DNA of 18,113 nucleotides, from assembly GCA_023416135.1 (NCBI GenBank), contig JAEZIF010000448.1, positions 1 through 18,113 of the forward strand. Reading direction: 5' to 3'. The notes below the pieces were generated by a model. It ran no database searches. It was not told where the DNA came from and saw only the letters and a list, made by a program, of their open reading frames with translations. Origin of the DNA: Pseudomonadota bacterium. GTDB taxonomy: Bacteria; Pseudomonadota; Alphaproteobacteria; Reyranellales; Reyranellaceae. A program made the translations under genes and the position numbers. Shown here one piece after another: positions 1 to 9,272 of the stretch (within the stretch, counting starts at the first letter, position 1; the number at the start of each line of letters is the position of its first letter).

Positions 1-1085
1 TGCGGGTAGATCGTGCTGGTCGCCACCACCTTGCCGGTGGCGTCGACCACCGCGACCTTCACGCCGGTGCGAAAGCCGGGATCGAGTCCCAGCGTCGGCC
101 GCGCCCCTGCGGGGGCGGCCAGCAGCAGATCACGCAGATTGGACGCGAATACTCGCACTGCTTCTTCTTCGGCCGCTGTCCACAGGCGCAGCCTGATGTC
201 GATCGACAGCAGGATGATGATCTTGGTGCGCCACGCCCAGCGCGCCGTTTCAGCCAGCCATTTGTCGCCCGGCCGCCCCTCGTCGGAGATGCCGTAGGCC
301 CGCATGATGCGGAGTTCGTAAGCTGTGACGTAGGGGGCGCCGCCGGCAGGGCGCGTAGCGGGATCGTCGGGCTCGATCGTGAGGGCGAGGATTTCCTCAC
401 GCTCGCCACGGAACAGCGCCAGCACACGGTGCGACGGCATCTTGGCGAGGGCTTCCGAGAAGTCGAAATAGTCGCTGAACTTGGCGCCCGCCTCGTTCTT
501 GCCCTCGCGCACCTTGGAGGCGAGGAGGCCGTTCGCCCAGAATTCCTCACGCAGCGCACCGATCAGGTCGGCATTCTCGGCGAAGCGTTCGGTCAGAATG
601 GCGCGCGCGCCGGCCAGCGCTGCCGCTGTATCGGCGACGTTCTTCTCGGCCGAGACAAAAGGCTCCGCGGCAACGGCGGGTATGGTTTGCGGTTCCTTCA
701 GCAGCAGGTCGGCGAGCGGCATCAGCCCCGCTTCCTTGGCGATCTCGGCCTTCGTACGGCGCTTAGGTTTGTAGGGGAGGTAGATGTCCTCGAGGCGTCC
801 CTTGCTGTCGGCGGCCATGATCGCCGCCTCGAGCGCTGCATCGAGCTTTCCCTGCTCGCGAACGGAATCGAGGATGACCTTGCGCCGCGCTTCCAGTTCG
901 CGCAGATAGCGCAGCCGTTCTTCGAGCGTGCGAAGTTGCGCATCGTCCAGCGATCCCGTGGCTTCCTTGCGGTAACGCGCGACGAAGGGGACGGTCGCTC
1001 CACCGTCGAGCAGATCGACCGCGGCCTGGACCTGCTGCTCCCTGACCCCGAGTTCTTCGGCAATGCGCGCCTGGACGGAAACCAC
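1..1085 (-). CDS. tex: Tex, S1-type RNA-binding transcription accessory protein (N-terminal part; gene runs off the window)
   Basis: Tex is a cytoplasmic nucleic-acid-binding protein linked to transcription; the family is usually about 770-800 residues with an N-terminal helical region, a YqgF (RNase H-like) domain, helix-hairpin-helix motifs and a C-terminal S1 domain. About 361 codons are present. Family signatures seen are VPFVARYRKEATGSLDD near residue 35, LEDIYLPYKPKRRTKAE near 105, and GLDPGFRTGVKVAVVD near 340, the start of the YqgF domain. The HhH and S1 parts lie outside the window. The start is GTG at 1085, with AGGAGG at 1095-1100 nine bases upstream; an in-frame TTG at 1088, six bases from the same site, is equally possible. 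The gene is alone on its strand here. Identification is firm; only the exact start is uncertain. Confidence 0.93.
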   Translation of the reverse strand, partial: MVSVQARIAEELGVREQQVQAAVDLLDGGATVPFVARYRKEATGSLDDAQLRTLEERLRYLRELEARRKVILDSVREQGKLDAALEAAIMAADSKGRLEDIYLPYKPKRRTKAEIAKEAGLMPLADLLLKEPQTIPAVAAEPFVSAEKNVADTAAALAGARAILTERFAENADLIGALREEFWANGLLASKVREGKNEAGAKFSDYFDFSEALAKMPSHRVLALFRGEREEILALTIEPDDPATRPAGGAPYVTAYELRIMRAYGISDEGRPGDKWLAETARWAWRTKIIILLSIDIRLRLWTAAEEEAVRVFASNLRDLLLAAPAGARPTLGLDPGFRTGVKVAVVDATGKVVATSTIYP

Positions 1086-1445
1086 CAAGAAACACCTCCT
1101 CGTCCGATGTGAGAGATCCTGGCGCCAGGCCGGGCCGCGGATATGAGCGGCGCGCCTGTGATTCTTCAAGCGGATTGTTGGCTCGCGCCGGCCGCTTCGA
1201 TCCACAGCAGCGGCCGTGCTCCGGCTCTTGCCGCTTGAGAGGGACGATGACCTGAGCGAGTGTTGCCGCGCAAAGGAAACGGCGAATGTCGCGTGAGGCT
1301 GGCATCAGTCGCAGGCGGCGCCGGCTGCGGGCATGTTTCGTAGCGACGATTCAGGCAGCTCGCCCGGGCATCGACACCTCGAAGCCGCAGCCGTTCTGTC
1401 GGCCGAGCTCGATGGTCTAGGCCAGATTCGCGCTTGCCTCCGCGC
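1086..1445. other. 360-base stretch without a convincing gene, upstream of tex
   Basis: No open frame here has a family-like translation, and the overlapping frames are arginine- and serine-rich antisense noise. Apart from the tex ribosome binding site (1095-1100), the only thing I can point to is a weak promoter-like pair on the minus strand at 1141-1169. No tRNA or strong hairpin was seen. Confidence 0.5.
1141..1169 (-). promoter_or_regulatory. weak candidate sigma-70-type promoter for tex
   Basis: On the minus strand, TTGAAG (1169-1164) and TCATAT (1146-1141) are separated by 17 bases. They sit about 55 bases upstream of the tex start. The -35 matches TTGACA well but the -10 matches TATAAT at only three positions, so this is a suggestion only. 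Confidence 0.18.
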
Positions 1446-1628
1446 CTACCTGGGCGCAGCCTCGCGAGACCGCGTCATCGATGTCGCGATGCGATGGCAG
1501 ACCACGACACAATCGACGTCGCAGTGCGACGGCAGCTCGCGGTCGGCGAGCCGCTCTGCTTCTTCCGCACTGTCTGCCTGCACTTCAAGGGTCAGGGTCA
1601 TGTTGTAGGTCACGGTGTAGGGCGTCAT
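1446..1628 (-). CDS. small conserved-looking protein of unknown function (60 aa)
   Basis: This 60-residue protein opens with an alternating hydrophobic strand (YTVTYNMTLTLEVQA, residues 4-18), followed by an acidic helix-like SAEEAERLADRELP (20-33), two cysteines (36, 40) and a basic tail. The pattern of a strand followed by V-x-A-x-S-x-EEA resembles small DpnD/PcfM-like or similar beta-alpha proteins, but I cannot assign a function. The start is well supported: GGAGGAGG lies directly upstream of the ATG at 1628, at an ideal distance. It is a single-gene unit between tex and the SDR remnant. The last 12 or so residues are low in information. It is probably real because of the ribosome binding site and non-random composition; antisense frames over the same bases read as noise. 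Confidence 0.68.
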   Translation of the reverse strand: MTPYTVTYNMTLTLEVQADSAEEAERLADRELPSHCDVDCVVVCHRIATSMTRSREAAPR

Positions 1629-1760
1629 CGTCCTCCTCCATCCGAGGCTTGGCGGCGACTGGCGTCATTGTGCCCGATTCGGCCGGACGCGAACAGGGCT
1701 GCCATGCTTGACCGGTCTTTCACGTCGTTCCTGGGGAAGGCATGATGAGCACGTATCCAA

Positions 1761-2020
1761 TCAATCGTTCAGCAGGAAGTCGACGGCGCCCTATTGCCTG
1801 GTCACGTCCGCCACCACCTCGTGGGCACGGGCGATGGAGGCGACGTCGGCCCGGTAGGTCAACGCCTTGCGGCCGATCCCGGCGATCTCGCCCGCCGTGC
1901 GCTTCATCTGGGCTCGAGCAGATCGACCAGAGCGATGTCGTAGCCGCGCTTCGCCAGCTCGAGCGCGCAGCCGCGGCCGATGCCGCGGGCACCGCCGGTG
2001 ACGATGGCGGTCCTGCTCAT
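1761..2020 (-). pseudogene. truncated and frameshifted SDR dehydrogenase remnant
   Basis: The reading frame starts at ATG 2020 with a textbook SDR cofactor-binding N-terminus: SRTAIVTGGARGIGRG, then ALELAKRGYDIALVDLLEP. It hits TGA at about 1904. Homology resumes in another frame (MKRTAGEIAGIGRKALTYR, then ADVASIARAHEVVADVTRQ), meets an in-frame TAG, continues as GAVDFLLND and ends at TGA 1761-1763. An intact SDR would read ...GAVDFLLNNAG here and go on about 170 residues to the YxxxK catalytic part, which is absent. The damage therefore includes a frameshift, an amber stop and loss of the C-terminal two-thirds. The ATG overlaps the stop of the upstream hydrolase gene by four bases (ATGA), so it was once the last gene of that operon. 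The stretch from 1629 to 1760 holds nothing further that I can identify. Confidence 0.8.
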
Positions 2021-2925
2021 GTCGTGTGCTCCTTGGCGTAGCGCGCGACCTGCTCGTGGGTGGCGAACCACACCTTGCCCTTGGCCTTGGCGTGGCGGAT
2101 CAGCTCGTCGACGATCCAGATGCGCGAGCGGTAGCCAATGATGTGCGGATGCATGGTGAGCTGGAAGATGCCGCCTTCCTCCCACGCCGCGTCGAGTTCG
2201 CGGCGGAACGTTTCCAGCACGTCGGTTGGCGGCGTGTAGGGCCGGAGCGAGGAGAAGCGGTGCATGGAGAAGTAGACCGCATCGTCGCGCACCCATTCGA
2301 CCGGCAGCTCGACCACGCCGGTCGGCTCGCCGTGCAGCAGGAGCTCGTAGCAATCCTCGTCGGCCATAAGCGAGGAATCGTAGAACAGGCCCATCTCCTT
2401 CTCGATGGCGAGCGTATTGGGGCTGAAGTCCCACGACGGCGTCCGCATGCCGACGGCGCGCGTGCCGGTGACGTTCTCCAGCGTGTCGGCCGAGCGCAGC
2501 ATCAGGTCGCGTTCGGCCTCGTAGGGCAGCACCGAGTTGAGCTCGTGGATCCAGCCATGGATGCCGATCTCATGGCCTTCGGCCACCAGCGCGCGCTGCT
2601 CCTCAGGGTGCAGCAGGGCGGACACTGCCGGTACGTAGAATGTCGCCCTGACGCCGTGCCGGTCGAGCAGGGCGCGGATACGCGGCACGCCGACCCTGCT
2701 GCCGTACTCGCCCCAGCACAGCCGGCCGATCGACTTTCCGCCGTCACGCAGTTCGTTGGTCTCGTGATCCGAATCGAAGCTGAGGGCGACGGCGCAGCGG
2801 GCGCCGTCGGGCCAGCCGTTCGGCCGGTAGCGCTTGCCGGCGCGCACCTGCTTGACCAGCTTGCGCCAGTGCTCCTCGCTCCACTGCCAGGGCTCGAGCT
2901 GTTGCGGGACATGGTTATCGGGCAT
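2017..2925 (-). CDS. NodB-fold hydrolase, HpPgdA/cyclic-imidase-like 'polysaccharide deacetylase' family
   Basis: This 302-residue cytoplasmic protein has no signal peptide. Metal-site motifs are visible: NGWPDGARCAVALSFDSDHE (residues 36-55) with D51 and D53, HGWIH at 123-127 supplying the H-x3-H pair, GMRTPSWDFSPN near 159-170, and LTMHPHIIGYRSR near 257-269. The spaced D-x-D and preceding WPDG are typical of the HpPgdA/PuuE-like branch, whose members act on N-acyl, ureide or cyclic-imide-like bonds, rather than of secreted chitin or peptidoglycan deacetylases with adjacent DD. The true substrate is unknown. The start ATG 2925 is preceded by GGAGG; an in-frame ATG at 2967 is less well placed. 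The stop overlaps the start of the downstream SDR remnant. It is flanked by two broken SDR genes but is itself intact. Confidence 0.85.
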   Translation of the reverse strand: MPDNHVPQQLEPWQWSEEHWRKLVKQVRAGKRYRPNGWPDGARCAVALSFDSDHETNELRDGGKSIGRLCWGEYGSRVGVPRIRALLDRHGVRATFYVPAVSALLHPEEQRALVAEGHEIGIHGWIHELNSVLPYEAERDLMLRSADTLENVTGTRAVGMRTPSWDFSPNTLAIEKEMGLFYDSSLMADEDCYELLLHGEPTGVVELPVEWVRDDAVYFSMHRFSSLRPYTPPTDVLETFRRELDAAWEEGGIFQLTMHPHIIGYRSRIWIVDELIRHAKAKGKVWFATHEQVARYAKEHTT

Positions 2926-3032
2926 GACGACCTCCGGATCGGGCTGACGGCTTGTACGGACCGACATGCTCGCCGATCCTCTTGTCGGGTGCCATCCTCC
3001 GCGAGCTGCGCATCGGAGGGAATGTTGGCGGG

Positions 3033-3772
3033 TCAGGCGAGCGGCGAGCCGGTTACCGGCAAGGTCTGGCCGGTGATCCATGAGGCGTGGTCGGACGCGA
3101 AGAAGATCACTGCATCGGCGATGTCCTCGGGTCGTCCCATGCGCCGCATGGCGATACGGTCGGCGAAGGTTCGGCGGAAATCCTCGCTGTAGGCGTTCCA
3201 TTGCCGCTGATAGTCCGGGCTGGTGGCCATGAAGCCCGGCGCCACGGAATTGACGGTGATGCCGAACGGTCCCAGCTCCTGGGCGCGCTGCTTCACCAGC
3301 CCGGTTTGACCGTGCTTGGCCGAGGCATAGGCCTGGATACCGGTCAGGCTGGTCGACAATCCCGCGCGGCTGGAGATGGTGACGATGCGGCCGCCGCCGG
3401 CCTTCTTCATCAGGGGCGCGACGGCGCGGGCGAACAGGAAGCAGCCCTTCAGGTTGACGTCGACGATGGCGGCGAAATCGTGGGCGCCACTTCCTCGATC
3501 GGCCTGGGCGCCCGCCCCAATACGCCGCCGGCGACATAGACCAGCACGTCGACGCGACCGCCGGCTTCGGCGACCACGGCCTCGATGCTCCTGGGATCGG
3601 TGACGTCGACGGCGAGCGCCCTGACCCGCTCGCCGGCCTCGATTTTGGCCACCAGCCGGTCGCAGGCCAGCACCGTGGCGCCGTCGTTGGCGAAGGCGCG
3701 GACGATTGCCTAGCCGATGCCGCGGGCCGCCCCGGCGACGATGACGGTCTTGCCGTCGAAGCGGATCAACAT
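3033..3772 (-). pseudogene. SDR-family dehydrogenase broken by an amber stop and a frameshift
   Basis: Almost the full length of a roughly 245-residue short-chain dehydrogenase can be read, but not in one frame. From ATG 3772 it reads FDGKTVIVAGAARGIG, hits TAG at 3712-3710 where SDRs carry a codon such as R or Q, then continues in frame as AIVRAFANDGATVLACD and DVLVYVAGGVLGRAPRPIEEV. Near 3485-3492 the frame shifts, and homology resumes as AHDFAAIVDVNLKGCFLFAR, ISSRAG, YASAKHG (the YxxxK catalytic pair) and VAPGFMATSP, to the stop at 3033-3035. Catalytic residues are thus still encoded but no single protein can be made without readthrough and frameshifting. It starts 6 bases after the upstream flavoenzyme gene, so it belonged to that operon. 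Two sequencing errors are the alternative explanation. Confidence 0.82.
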
Positions 3773-3778
3773 GGCCAG

Positions 3779-5211
<1,433 letters not shown>

Positions 5212-5215
<4 letters not shown>

Positions 5216-6693
5216 AGTCTCAAGATCTTCCCGGGATTCATGATGTTCTTCGGATCGAGCGCTCGCTTCAGCGTGCGCATGGTGTCGAGCTCGATCCGGG
5301 ATCGGTAGTGTGCCAGCTCGTCGATCTTGCCGATGCCGATGCCGTGCTCGGCCGAGATCGAGCCCGCCATGTCGCGCACCAGGTCGTTCACCGCGCGCGT
5401 GATGGCGGGTGCGTACTCGCCCAGCGTCTCGCGGTCCATGCCGACCGGCGACATGAAGGAAAAGTGGATGTTGCCGTCGCCGATGTGGCCCAGCGGATAG
5501 GGCCGGATGCTGGGCAGGATCTCGAGCACCGCCTTCAGTCCCTGGTCGATGAAGCTCGGCACCTTGGAGGTCGACACCGAGACGTCGAAGCTGAGGCCGC
5601 CACCCTCGGCGCGCGAGGCCGGCGCCACCGATTCGCGGATCGTCCACATGTTGCGCGCCTGCGCGTCGTTCTGCGCGATCACGGCATCGAGCACGCGGCC
5701 CGCCTCGAACTGCTCGGCGAGGAACTGCTCCATCTTCTCCGACATGCCCCCCATGTTCCCTGAGGCGCCGTCGGCCTTGGGCCGTGACGACGACCATTCG
5801 AGCAGCAGGAACCAGTTCGTGTCCGCCTTGAGCGGATCCTGGACATTGGGAATATGGCGCAGCACCACGTCGGTGCCGGCGCGGCTCATCAGCTCGCACG
5901 AGCCGACATTGTCGTCCGACGCGGCATGAGCCTCCGACAGGATCTCGATGGCCGCCTGCGGATCGCGCACCGCGAGCCAGGCCGTCGCCACGTCCTTGGG
6001 CGCCGGCCAGAGCTTCAGCACGGCCTTGGTGATGATCCCGAGCGTGCCTTCGGCGCCCATGAACAGGTGCTTCAGGTCGTAGCCGGTGTTGTCCTTCTTG
6101 AGCGAGCGCAGGCCGTTCCAGATGTCGCCGTTGGGCAGCACGACCTCGAGCCCCAGCACCAGGTTGCGCGCATTGCCGTAGCGCAACACCTGGACGCCGC
6201 CCGCATTGGTCGAGAGATTGCCGCCGATCATGCACGAGCCCTGGGCGCCGAGGCTCAGCGGAAAGAAGCGGTCGGCGTTGGCCGCGGTCTCCTGCAGGGT
6301 CTGCAGCACGCAGCCCGCCTCGACCGTCATGGTGTAACCGACGGCATCGACCTCGATCACCTTGTTCATGCGGCCGAGCGACAGAACGATGCCCGAATGC
6401 GTGGGGTAGGGCGTGCCGCCGCCCATCAGCCCCGTGTTGCCGCCCTGCGGCACGATGGCGATGCCGTGCTCGTGGCAAAGCTTCACGACCCTGGAGACTT
6501 CCTCGGTCGTGCCCGGCCGCACCACGACGGCCGCGGTGCCCACCAGCGAGCCGCGCCAGTCGCGCACGAACGGCTCCTTGCCCTGCTCGTCCAGGATCAG
6601 GCCCTTGTCGCCGACGATGACGTGCAGGCCGTCCAGCACGGCGGGCGTCACGGGGACAGTGGGGATGCTGGGCGGAGCGAATGTGTCGGGCAT
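5212..6693 (-). CDS. FAD-binding 2-hydroxyacid dehydrogenase-like protein (upstream paralogue, altered substrate pocket)
   Basis: This 493-residue protein has the same two-domain fold as its downstream neighbour: PCMH-type FAD domain with VPQGGNTGLMGGGTP (81-95), GSCMIGGNLSTNAGG (152-166) and DNTGYDLKHLF (201-211), then an FAD-oxidase C domain with H403/H410 of GHIGDGNIH and E449/H450 of SAEHGIG as the metal site. It carries an N-terminal proline-rich extension of about 15 residues. At the places matching D2HGDH substrate residues it keeps R353 but has A357, S368 and S412 instead of Thr/Ser, Lys and Asn, so its substrate probably differs from the paralogue's. The start ATG 6693 has GAGAGGAAGC directly upstream. 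It begins 23 bases after sua5 and overlaps the next gene by four bases, so it is most likely in one transcript. The reaction is inferred; the family is clear. Confidence 0.9.
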
Positions 6694-6716
6694 GCTTCCT
6701 CTCTTTGACTGCCAGC

Positions 6717-7670
6717 CTACTGCCGCCCACCAGAGCCGTCATCCGCCGCCGCGCGGCGCAGTCGGTCGCCGATAGCAAGGCCAAGTCCGGTTTGCGGAAT
6801 GGGCATGACCGCGATGCGCGCGTTGCCCGGCTGGTCGAGGGCGCGCAGATAGGCGAACAGATTGGCCGCCGCCTCCGTGAGATCGCCCACAGCGCTGAGA
6901 TTGAGCATCTGCCGCGCGCCGGTGAGCGGCCTCGGGCCGAAGGCGAGAAGGGCCTCATCGCCGGCGACGCTCGTTGCATTCAGCCGCACCGGCCGCGATG
7001 GCGCATAGTGGCTCGCGAGCTGACCTGGCGACTTGCGCGCGGAGTCGCCGTTCGGAAGGGCGTCGCTCAGCGCGACGGGTCCGATCAGCGCTTCGATCGC
7101 CTCGCGCGTGGCGCCGCCGGGACGCAGCAGCGTCGGCGTCGAGGTGGTGAGATCGAGCACGGTCGATTCCAGTCCGACCTCGCAGGGCCCGCCGTCGAGG
7201 ATCAGCTTCACCCGATCGCCCAGCGATTCCGCAACGTGCTCGGCGCGCGTCGGGCTGACGGCGCCGCTGCGATTGGCCGAGGGCGCGGCGATCGGCCGGT
7301 CGGCGGCGCGGATCAGCGCCTGAGCCATCGGATGGGCGGGCGCGCGGATCGCCGCGGTGTCGAGTCCCGCGCTCGCCAGCAGGGCGATCGGCGAATCCTT
7401 CGTTCGCGGCAGGACCAGCGTGAGCGGCCCGGGCCAGAAGCGTGCGGCGAGCCTGTCGGCGGTCTCGTTCCACTGCACCAGGCGGCGCGCCTCGCCGGCA
7501 TCGAGCACGTGGGAGATCAGCGGATTGAACTGCGGCCGCCCCTTGGCCTCGAAGATCTTCGCCACCGCGCGTTCGTTGGTGGCGTCGCCGCCCAGGCCGT
7601 AGACCGTCTCGGTCGGGAAGGCCACCAGCTCGCCCTCGCGGATCAACCGCGCGGCGTCGGCGATGCTCAC
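6717..7670 (-). CDS. sua5: L-threonylcarbamoyladenylate synthase, long Sua5 type
   Basis: The enzyme makes threonylcarbamoyl-AMP from threonine, bicarbonate and ATP, the first step of t6A modification of ANN-decoding tRNAs in the cytoplasm. The 317-residue length fits the two-domain Sua5 form rather than short TsaC. The YrdC domain shows VAFPTETVYGLGGDA (16-30), KGRP at 43-46, FNPLISHV (48-55), a WPGPLTLVLP block (79-88), APSANRSG (129-136) and GLESTVLDL (166-174). The interdomain linker SPGQLASHYAPSRP (214-227) is the conserved loop closing the active site, followed by the Sua5 domain. The start is GTG 7670, whose GTGA overlaps the cysQ stop, so it is translationally coupled to cysQ. A normal, intact housekeeping gene. 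Confidence 0.95.
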   Translation of the reverse strand: MSIADAARLIREGELVAFPTETVYGLGGDATNERAVAKIFEAKGRPQFNPLISHVLDAGEARRLVQWNETADRLAARFWPGPLTLVLPRTKDSPIALLASAGLDTAAIRAPAHPMAQALIRAADRPIAAPSANRSGAVSPTRAEHVAESLGDRVKLILDGGPCEVGLESTVLDLTTSTPTLLRPGGATREAIEALIGPVALSDALPNGDSARKSPGQLASHYAPSRPVRLNATSVAGDEALLAFGPRPLTGARQMLNLSAVGDLTEAAANLFAYLRALDQPGNARIAVMPIPQTGLGLAIGDRLRRAAADDGSGGRQ

Positions 7671-8458
7671 CTTGCGTCCTTGCTGCGGGCGATGAAGTGC
7701 GGATTCCTGAAGGTCGGCTTGCCGTAGCCGAGCGGCCGGCCGTCGGTCGTCACGACCTCGCCGCCGGCCGCCTCGAGCACGGCGTGGCCCGCCGCGGTGT
7801 CCCACTCGTTGGTCGGTCCGAAGCGCGGGTAGATGTCGGCCTTGCCCTCGGCGATCAGGCAGAACTTCAGCGACGACCCTGCCTGCACGCGATCGGCGAC
7901 GGTGAGGTTGTTGTTGCGGAACCAGATGTCGAGGTCGCTGTAGATGGCGTGGCTGCGGCTCGCGCAGGCGGTCAATCCATTGGCCGGTGCGGGCCGCGTA
8001 TGGATCGCCGTGAACGGGCCGTCGCCGTCGCGCTTGTCGGCGCCCTCGCCGACGACGCCGCGCCACAGTGTGCCGGTGGCCGGCGCCAGCACGATGCCGA
8101 GCACCGGCTTGCCGTTCTCAATCAATGCGATGTTCACGGTGAACTCGCCGTTCCTCTTGATGAACTCCTTGGTGCCGTCGAGCGGGTCGACCAGCCAGAA
8201 CGGCCCACCGTCCTTCAGCGTCGGCACGCGGCCGGCCGCCATCTCCTCCTCGGCGACCACGGGCGTGTCGGGTGTGAGCACCCGTAGACCTCTGATGATG
8301 ATCGCTTCGGCGGCGTGGTCGGCGTCGGTCACCGGGCTCTTGTCGGCCTTGTCGCGCACGCCGAGATCGCCGGCGTAGATGCGCATGATCTCGCGCGCGG
8401 CTTCTTCTGCAATGTGGGTGCAGGACTGGCGGAGCGTCTGACGGGAGGGAAGGGTCAC
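7667..8458 (-). CDS. cysQ: 3'(2'),5'-bisphosphate nucleotidase CysQ (inositol monophosphatase superfamily)
   Basis: CysQ removes the 3'-phosphate from 3'-phosphoadenosine 5'-phosphate (PAP), the by-product of sulfate activation and phosphopantetheine transfer, giving AMP. The 263-residue protein shows the Mg-dependent Li-sensitive phosphatase motifs: SPVTDADHAAE (41-51), the VVAEEE glutamates (67-72), DPLDGTKEF (91-99) and GPTNEWDTAAGHAVLEAAGG (214-233). Within the superfamily, the TKEF and NEWDTAAG versions favour CysQ over inositol monophosphatase or HisN. GTG 8458 is chosen because the family begins with a TLP-like motif; an in-frame ATG at 8497 would add 13 unconserved residues and leave only 6 bases to the divergent neighbour. 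The ribosome binding site is weak for both. It heads the long minus-strand run and overlaps sua5. Confidence 0.9.
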   Translation of the reverse strand: MTLPSRQTLRQSCTHIAEEAAREIMRIYAGDLGVRDKADKSPVTDADHAAEAIIIRGLRVLTPDTPVVAEEEMAAGRVPTLKDGGPFWLVDPLDGTKEFIKRNGEFTVNIALIENGKPVLGIVLAPATGTLWRGVVGEGADKRDGDGPFTAIHTRPAPANGLTACASRSHAIYSDLDIWFRNNNLTVADRVQAGSSLKFCLIAEGKADIYPRFGPTNEWDTAAGHAVLEAAGGEVVTTDGRPLGYGKPTFRNPHFIARSKDAR

Positions 8459-8466
8459 GGAATCCG

Positions 8467-8493
8467 TTGCGTTGATGGCGCCGACCTTATAAC
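8467..8493. promoter_or_regulatory. candidate divergent promoter region around a palindromic TTATAA
   Basis: Only 45 bases separate cysQ (GTG 8458, minus) from the nucleosidase gene (ATG 8504, plus). The single AT-rich block is TTATAA at 8487-8492, its own reverse complement, which can be read as a -10 in both directions (TATAAC on plus, TATAAG on minus). On plus, TTGCGT at 8467-8472 is a poor -35 with a 15-base spacer. If used on plus, the transcript would begin nearly at the ATG. Confidence 0.3.
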
Positions 8494-8503
8494 CCATCCC
8501 TGC

Positions 8504-9265
8504 ATGGCAGAAAGGCTCCTCGGCGTCATATCGGCCCTGCCCGAGGAACTTGCCCATCTCAGCGACCGCTCGGGCCATGTGCGTGAAATCGGCGGCTTCG
8601 CTTTCTGGCGCGGCGAGATCGCCGGCCGCGAGGCCGTTTTCGTCGAATCCGGCGCCGGCAAGGTCAATGCCGGGGTGGCGGCATCGCTGCTGCTGGATCG
8701 TTTCGAGTGCCGCGCGCTGCTGATGTGCGGCGTTGCGGGCGGCCTCGATCCGGCACTGGGCGTCGGCGACATCGTGGTCGGCACCAGCAACACCCAGCAC
8801 GATTTCGGCGTGCACCGCGAAGCCGGCTTTCACACCATCCAGCCTGGCAGCCGGCCGTCCAAGGGCGAGGAGTGGGCGCCGGGCTATGCGGTGCCCGACG
8901 CCGTGATGGTTCGCCTGCGCGCCGCCGTGGCAGGCCTCGAGCTCGAGCCGCTGCCCGAAGCGGTCGGCGTGGGCCGGCGCCTGCCCACTGTCAATTTCGG
9001 CGCCATCCTGACGGGCGACGCCTTCGTCAACGCCGATTTGCTGCGCGAGCGGCTGCGCGCTGCGTTCCAGGCGCAGGCCGTCGAGATGGAGGGCGGTGCC
9101 GTCGCGCAGGTGGCGCGCCGCTGGGGTGAGGACATTGCGTTCGTCAACGTGCGATGCCTGAGCGATCTTGCCAGCAGCGAAAGCCATCTCGACTTCCGCG
9201 CCTTCCTGCCGGTCGCCTCACGGCTTGCCTCGCAGGTCGCGCATCGGCTGGCACCGGTGATCTAG
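8504..9265 (+). CDS. mtnN: 5'-methylthioadenosine/S-adenosylhomocysteine nucleosidase-type protein
   Basis: The family hydrolyses MTA and S-adenosylhomocysteine to adenine plus the thioribose sugar. This 253-residue protein has the nucleoside phosphorylase/MTAN fold features: GVISALPEEL (7-16) with the N-terminal catalytic-type glutamate, ESGAGKVNAG (48-57), CGVAGGLDPALGVGDIVVG (75-93), QHDFG (98-102), VEMEGGAVAQVA (193-204) that binds the ribose, and CLSDLAS (218-224) with catalytic D221. The start ATG 8504 is the first ATG before these motifs. There is no clear Shine-Dalgarno, and a TATAAC box ends 10 bases upstream, so translation could be leaderless. It runs divergently from cysQ and converges on mtnP with a 7-base gap. 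A related nucleosidase specificity, such as another 5'-substituted adenosine, cannot be excluded. Confidence 0.82.
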   Translation: MAERLLGVISALPEELAHLSDRSGHVREIGGFAFWRGEIAGREAVFVESGAGKVNAGVAASLLLDRFECRALLMCGVAGGLDPALGVGDIVVGTSNTQHDFGVHREAGFHTIQPGSRPSKGEEWAPGYAVPDAVMVRLRAAVAGLELEPLPEAVGVGRRLPTVNFGAILTGDAFVNADLLRERLRAAFQAQAVEMEGGAVAQVARRWGEDIAFVNVRCLSDLASSESHLDFRAFLPVASRLASQVAHRLAPVI

Positions 9266-9272
9266 CCGAGGG

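Noticed and set aside
2026..3192. Plus-strand open frame of 388 codons
   Set aside because: Antisense to the intact NodB-fold hydrolase and the SDR remnant; no protein-like signature.
1761..3772. Amber (TAG) recoding, because both broken SDRs contain in-frame TAG
   Set aside because: Both genes also have frameshifts, one is truncated, and other genes here use TAG as a normal stop (for example the UPF0182 gene at 12742-12744).
8315..8503. Upstream in-frame extension of the nucleosidase gene
   Set aside because: It would run antisense through cysQ; homology to the MTAN family begins right after ATG 8504.
9266..9272. Terminator between the convergent nucleosidase and mtnP genes
   Set aside because: Only 7 bases are available and no hairpin with a U-tract is seen.
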